A stretch of DNA of 23,486 bases from contig SFEG01000026.1 of NCBI GenBank assembly GCA_004558025.1, positions 1 to 23,486 on the forward strand, read 5' to 3'. Source of the DNA: Clostridiales bacterium (GTDB lineage: Bacteria > Bacillota > Clostridia > Oscillospirales > Oscillospiraceae). Below the pieces are notes generated by a model. It made no database searches, was not told the origin of the DNA, and saw only the letters and a program-made list of their open reading frames with translations. Below, piece after piece: positions 22,485 to 23,486 of the stretch. A program made the position numbers and the translations under genes. Numbering within the stretch: position 1 is the first letter of the stretch; every line of letters starts with the position of its first letter.

Positions 22485-22521
22485 CATATGCCGCCCCGAC
22501 CCCTCATTGATGCGGCGTATG
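22485..22521. repeat. Inverted repeat in the late control region
   Basis: CATATGCCGC (22485-22494) and GCGGCGTATG (22512-22521) are inverted with one difference. The left arm itself contains the palindrome GGCATATGCC (22483-22492). It could bind a regulator or form part of the packaging site. Confidence 0.4.
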
Positions 22522-22554
22522 TGGCGTTGTGATGCCCTCAAATGCCGCACTTTA

Positions 22555-22631
22555 GTTATACGGGATAGTTTGTGCGAATGGTTGCGAAATATGGCGCAGA
22601 TTGGCGCTGAATGCCGCAGGATAGCGAAATA
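22555..22631 (-). promoter_or_regulatory. Candidate late promoter with phased activator-site repeats
   Basis: TATAAC on minus (22560-22555) is a good -10, but no -35 is visible, as expected for an activator-dependent promoter. Upstream, GCGAA recurs at 22574, 22584 and 22624 (GCGAAATA at 22584-22591 and 22624-22631, 40 bp apart). The intervals of 10 and 40 bp place the repeats on the same DNA face. The DUF1492-like gene just upstream is the likely activator (inference). Confidence 0.45.
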
Positions 22632-22648
22632 GTGCGCAGTCTAGGCAC

Positions 22649-22681
22649 AAAAAAGCCCCGCACGCCGGAGCGCACGGGGCT
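22649..22681 (-). terminator. Terminator between late activator gene and late operon
   Basis: AGCCCCG (22654-22660) and CGGGGCT (22675-22681) extend to a 12-bp stem with two G-U pairs on the minus strand. It is followed leftward by six T (22654-22649). It lies 3 bp after the DUF1492-like gene stop and separates early leftward transcription from the late genes. Confidence 0.92.
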
Positions 22682-22684
22682 GTA

Positions 22685-23140
22685 CTAGAGAAGGGCCGCC
22701 TGGCCTAAGCCGGTTCTTGCGCGGGCCATGCCGACGGAATCGACCCAATCGAGCGCGCAGGACACATCGACCTGGGCCTGTCGCTCTGACACGCCCAATG
22801 CGCTCGCGGTCTGATGCCAAGGCATGTCTTCGATGTAGTGCAACTCCAAAGCGTCCGCCCAGCGCTGCGTGATGTTCGCCGCGCGGATACCACGGCAAAG
22901 CTCGCGCCCCTCGTCCACCTGGGCGGTCAGGTCGCGGATTTCGGACGCTGCCGATTTCTCGGCGTCCATGCGCAAATCTGTGGCGCGCATGGCGTCTCGG
23001 TTGCCTGTGCCGTGCCCGATCGCATCATAGGTCTGTGCGCGGACAGATTCCCGCGCGCGCATGGACGCGATTATCGCCAGCCTACGGTCGATTGAGCGCT
23101 GGCACGCCCTGATGTACTCGAAATATTCGCGCGCAGTCAA
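22685..23140 (-). CDS. DUF1492/RinA/ArpU-like late transcription activator
   Basis: About 151 residues from TTG 23140, chosen because GGGGG lies 7-8 bases upstream and the protein then starts LTAREYFEYIRACQRSIDRR, as family members do (MTAKEYLxQIRxLD). The frame is open to a TTG at 23185, but that codon abuts a TATAAT box, so transcription would begin after it. Middle: helical, charged. C-terminal about 95-140: a sigma-70 region-4-like HTH (ALELHYIEDMPWHQTASALGVSERQAQVDV). Such proteins activate late phage operons. It stands directly before a strong terminator and the late promoter region. Confidence 0.8.
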   Translation of the reverse strand: MTAREYFEYIRACQRSIDRRLAIIASMRARESVRAQTYDAIGHGTGNRDAMRATDLRMDAEKSAASEIRDLTAQVDEGRELCRGIRAANITQRWADALELHYIEDMPWHQTASALGVSERQAQVDVSCALDWVDSVGMARARTGLGQAALL

Positions 23141-23167
23141 TCGAGACCCCCAGATTTGATTGAGAAG

Positions 23168-23202
23168 TGCAGGTTTTACCTGCAATATTATACCGCGCGG
23201 TA
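23168..23202 (-). promoter_or_regulatory. Promoter/operator region of the late activator gene
   Basis: On minus, TATAAT (23192-23187) is a perfect -10, with a weak TTGTCG at 23217-23212 (19 bp spacing). Two operator-like palindromes flank it: TACCGCGCGGTA (23191-23202), perfect over 12 bp, and TGCAGGTTTTACCTGCA (23168-23184), perfect 7-bp arms. A regulator binding either one would block transcription. The first overlaps the -10. Confidence 0.5.
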
Positions 23203-23206
23203 CAAC

Positions 23207-23486
23207 CTAGGCGACAACGCTAGCCGCCCTGTATGCGTCCTCCTTGCGGTTGAGCGAGCGCACTTCACGGTAACAATGATGACAAAATCCAGTCACGCAA
23301 TATGTTGTCCGTCCGCACATGGGACAGATAACGGGCTTGCTCAGGCGCTCTCGCTTCGGCTTCGAGCTGCCGGTGATGCGGAACGAAAAGCCTAGATAGC
23401 TCTTCGTCCCATTATTGATGTACCTTTGCATCGTGGACTCGGCGATATGGTTTGCGCGAGCAGCAGCAGCGATGGATTGGTAAGTT
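23207..23486 (-). CDS. NUMOD1-like HTH plus zinc-ribbon protein (start lies at 8-6 across the ends)
   Basis: Together with bases 1-8 this encodes 95 residues. Residues 1-45 have a NUMOD1-like helix-turn-helix pattern (SIAAAARANHIAESTMQRYI, then NNGTKSYLGFSFRI) as in DNA-binding parts of homing endonucleases and some phage regulators. Residues 55-75 are a four-Cys zinc ribbon (CPMCGRTTYC, CHHCY). No nuclease motif is visible, so it is more likely a small DNA- or RNA-binding regulator. Taken from inside the window alone, the first in-frame ATG would be at 23431, which would cut away half the HTH. It follows the structured element in the leftward early transcript. Confidence 0.75.
   Translation of the reverse strand, partial: TYQSIAAAARANHIAESTMQRYINNGTKSYLGFSFRITGSSKPKRERLSKPVICPMCGRTTYCVTGFCHHCYREVRSLNRKEDAYRAASVVA

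Noticed and set aside
1..23486. tRNA genes, CRISPR arrays, insertion sequences
   Set aside because: Looked for cloverleaf with TTCGAA-type loops, regular short repeats with spacers, and transposase motifs. None was seen.

Overview
The window reads as the complete, circular genome (or excised circular form) of a small temperate siphophage of about 23.5 kb. The two ends join in frame: the leftward gene that runs off the right edge regains an ATG and a perfect Shine-Dalgarno sequence in the first 20 bases of the window. Protein style (a Coriobacteriia-like amidase endolysin, a ParB-DUF4417 protein, a Gp37-like tail protein), gut-type gene content and moderately high GC suggest an actinobacterial gut host such as Collinsella, Olsenella or Eggerthella relatives. 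The host call is inference.

Layout. (i) 1-640: a 620-bp stretch with no credible gene, full of nested inverted repeats, which looks like a large structured RNA or a structured DNA element. (ii) 641-2891: the lysogeny switch. A small Cro-like protein is read leftward, and a CI/LexA-like repressor and a tyrosine integrase are read rightward. Repeated operators lie in the divergent promoter region, and one more lies at the edge of the structured element. (iii) 2892-3130: a candidate attP region and the terminator of the late operon. (iv) 3133-22406: one long leftward late operon. In order of transcription it holds HNH nuclease, ParB-DUF4417, two small proteins, small and large terminase, portal, MuF, scaffold, major capsid, four connector/completion proteins, tail tube, tail chaperones with a -1 frameshift, tape measure, Dit, Gp37-like tail protein, zinc-ribbon protein, receptor-binding-like protein, an inverted integrase remnant, a membrane/coiled-coil protein, a frameshifted holin and an amidase. 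(v) 22407-23486: late control region, a DUF1492/RinA-like late activator with its own terminator and promoter/operator palindromes, and a NUMOD1-like zinc-ribbon protein.

How it works together (inference). The repressor holds down the leftward early promoter at 885-913 and perhaps a second one at 619-648. After induction, leftward transcription gives Cro, crosses the structured element and makes the NUMOD protein and the DUF1492-like activator. It then stops at the terminator at 22654-22681. The activator would then turn on the late promoter region (22410-22650), which drives packaging, head, tail and lysis genes. No replication gene is visible anywhere in the circle, so the structured element is also a candidate origin or replication-related RNA. 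Oddities include a repressor with Cys/Arg in place of the LexA-type Ser/Lys dyad, an integrase with Thr at the usual HxxR His, a holin with a 1-base deletion and an integrase fragment between tail and lysis genes.
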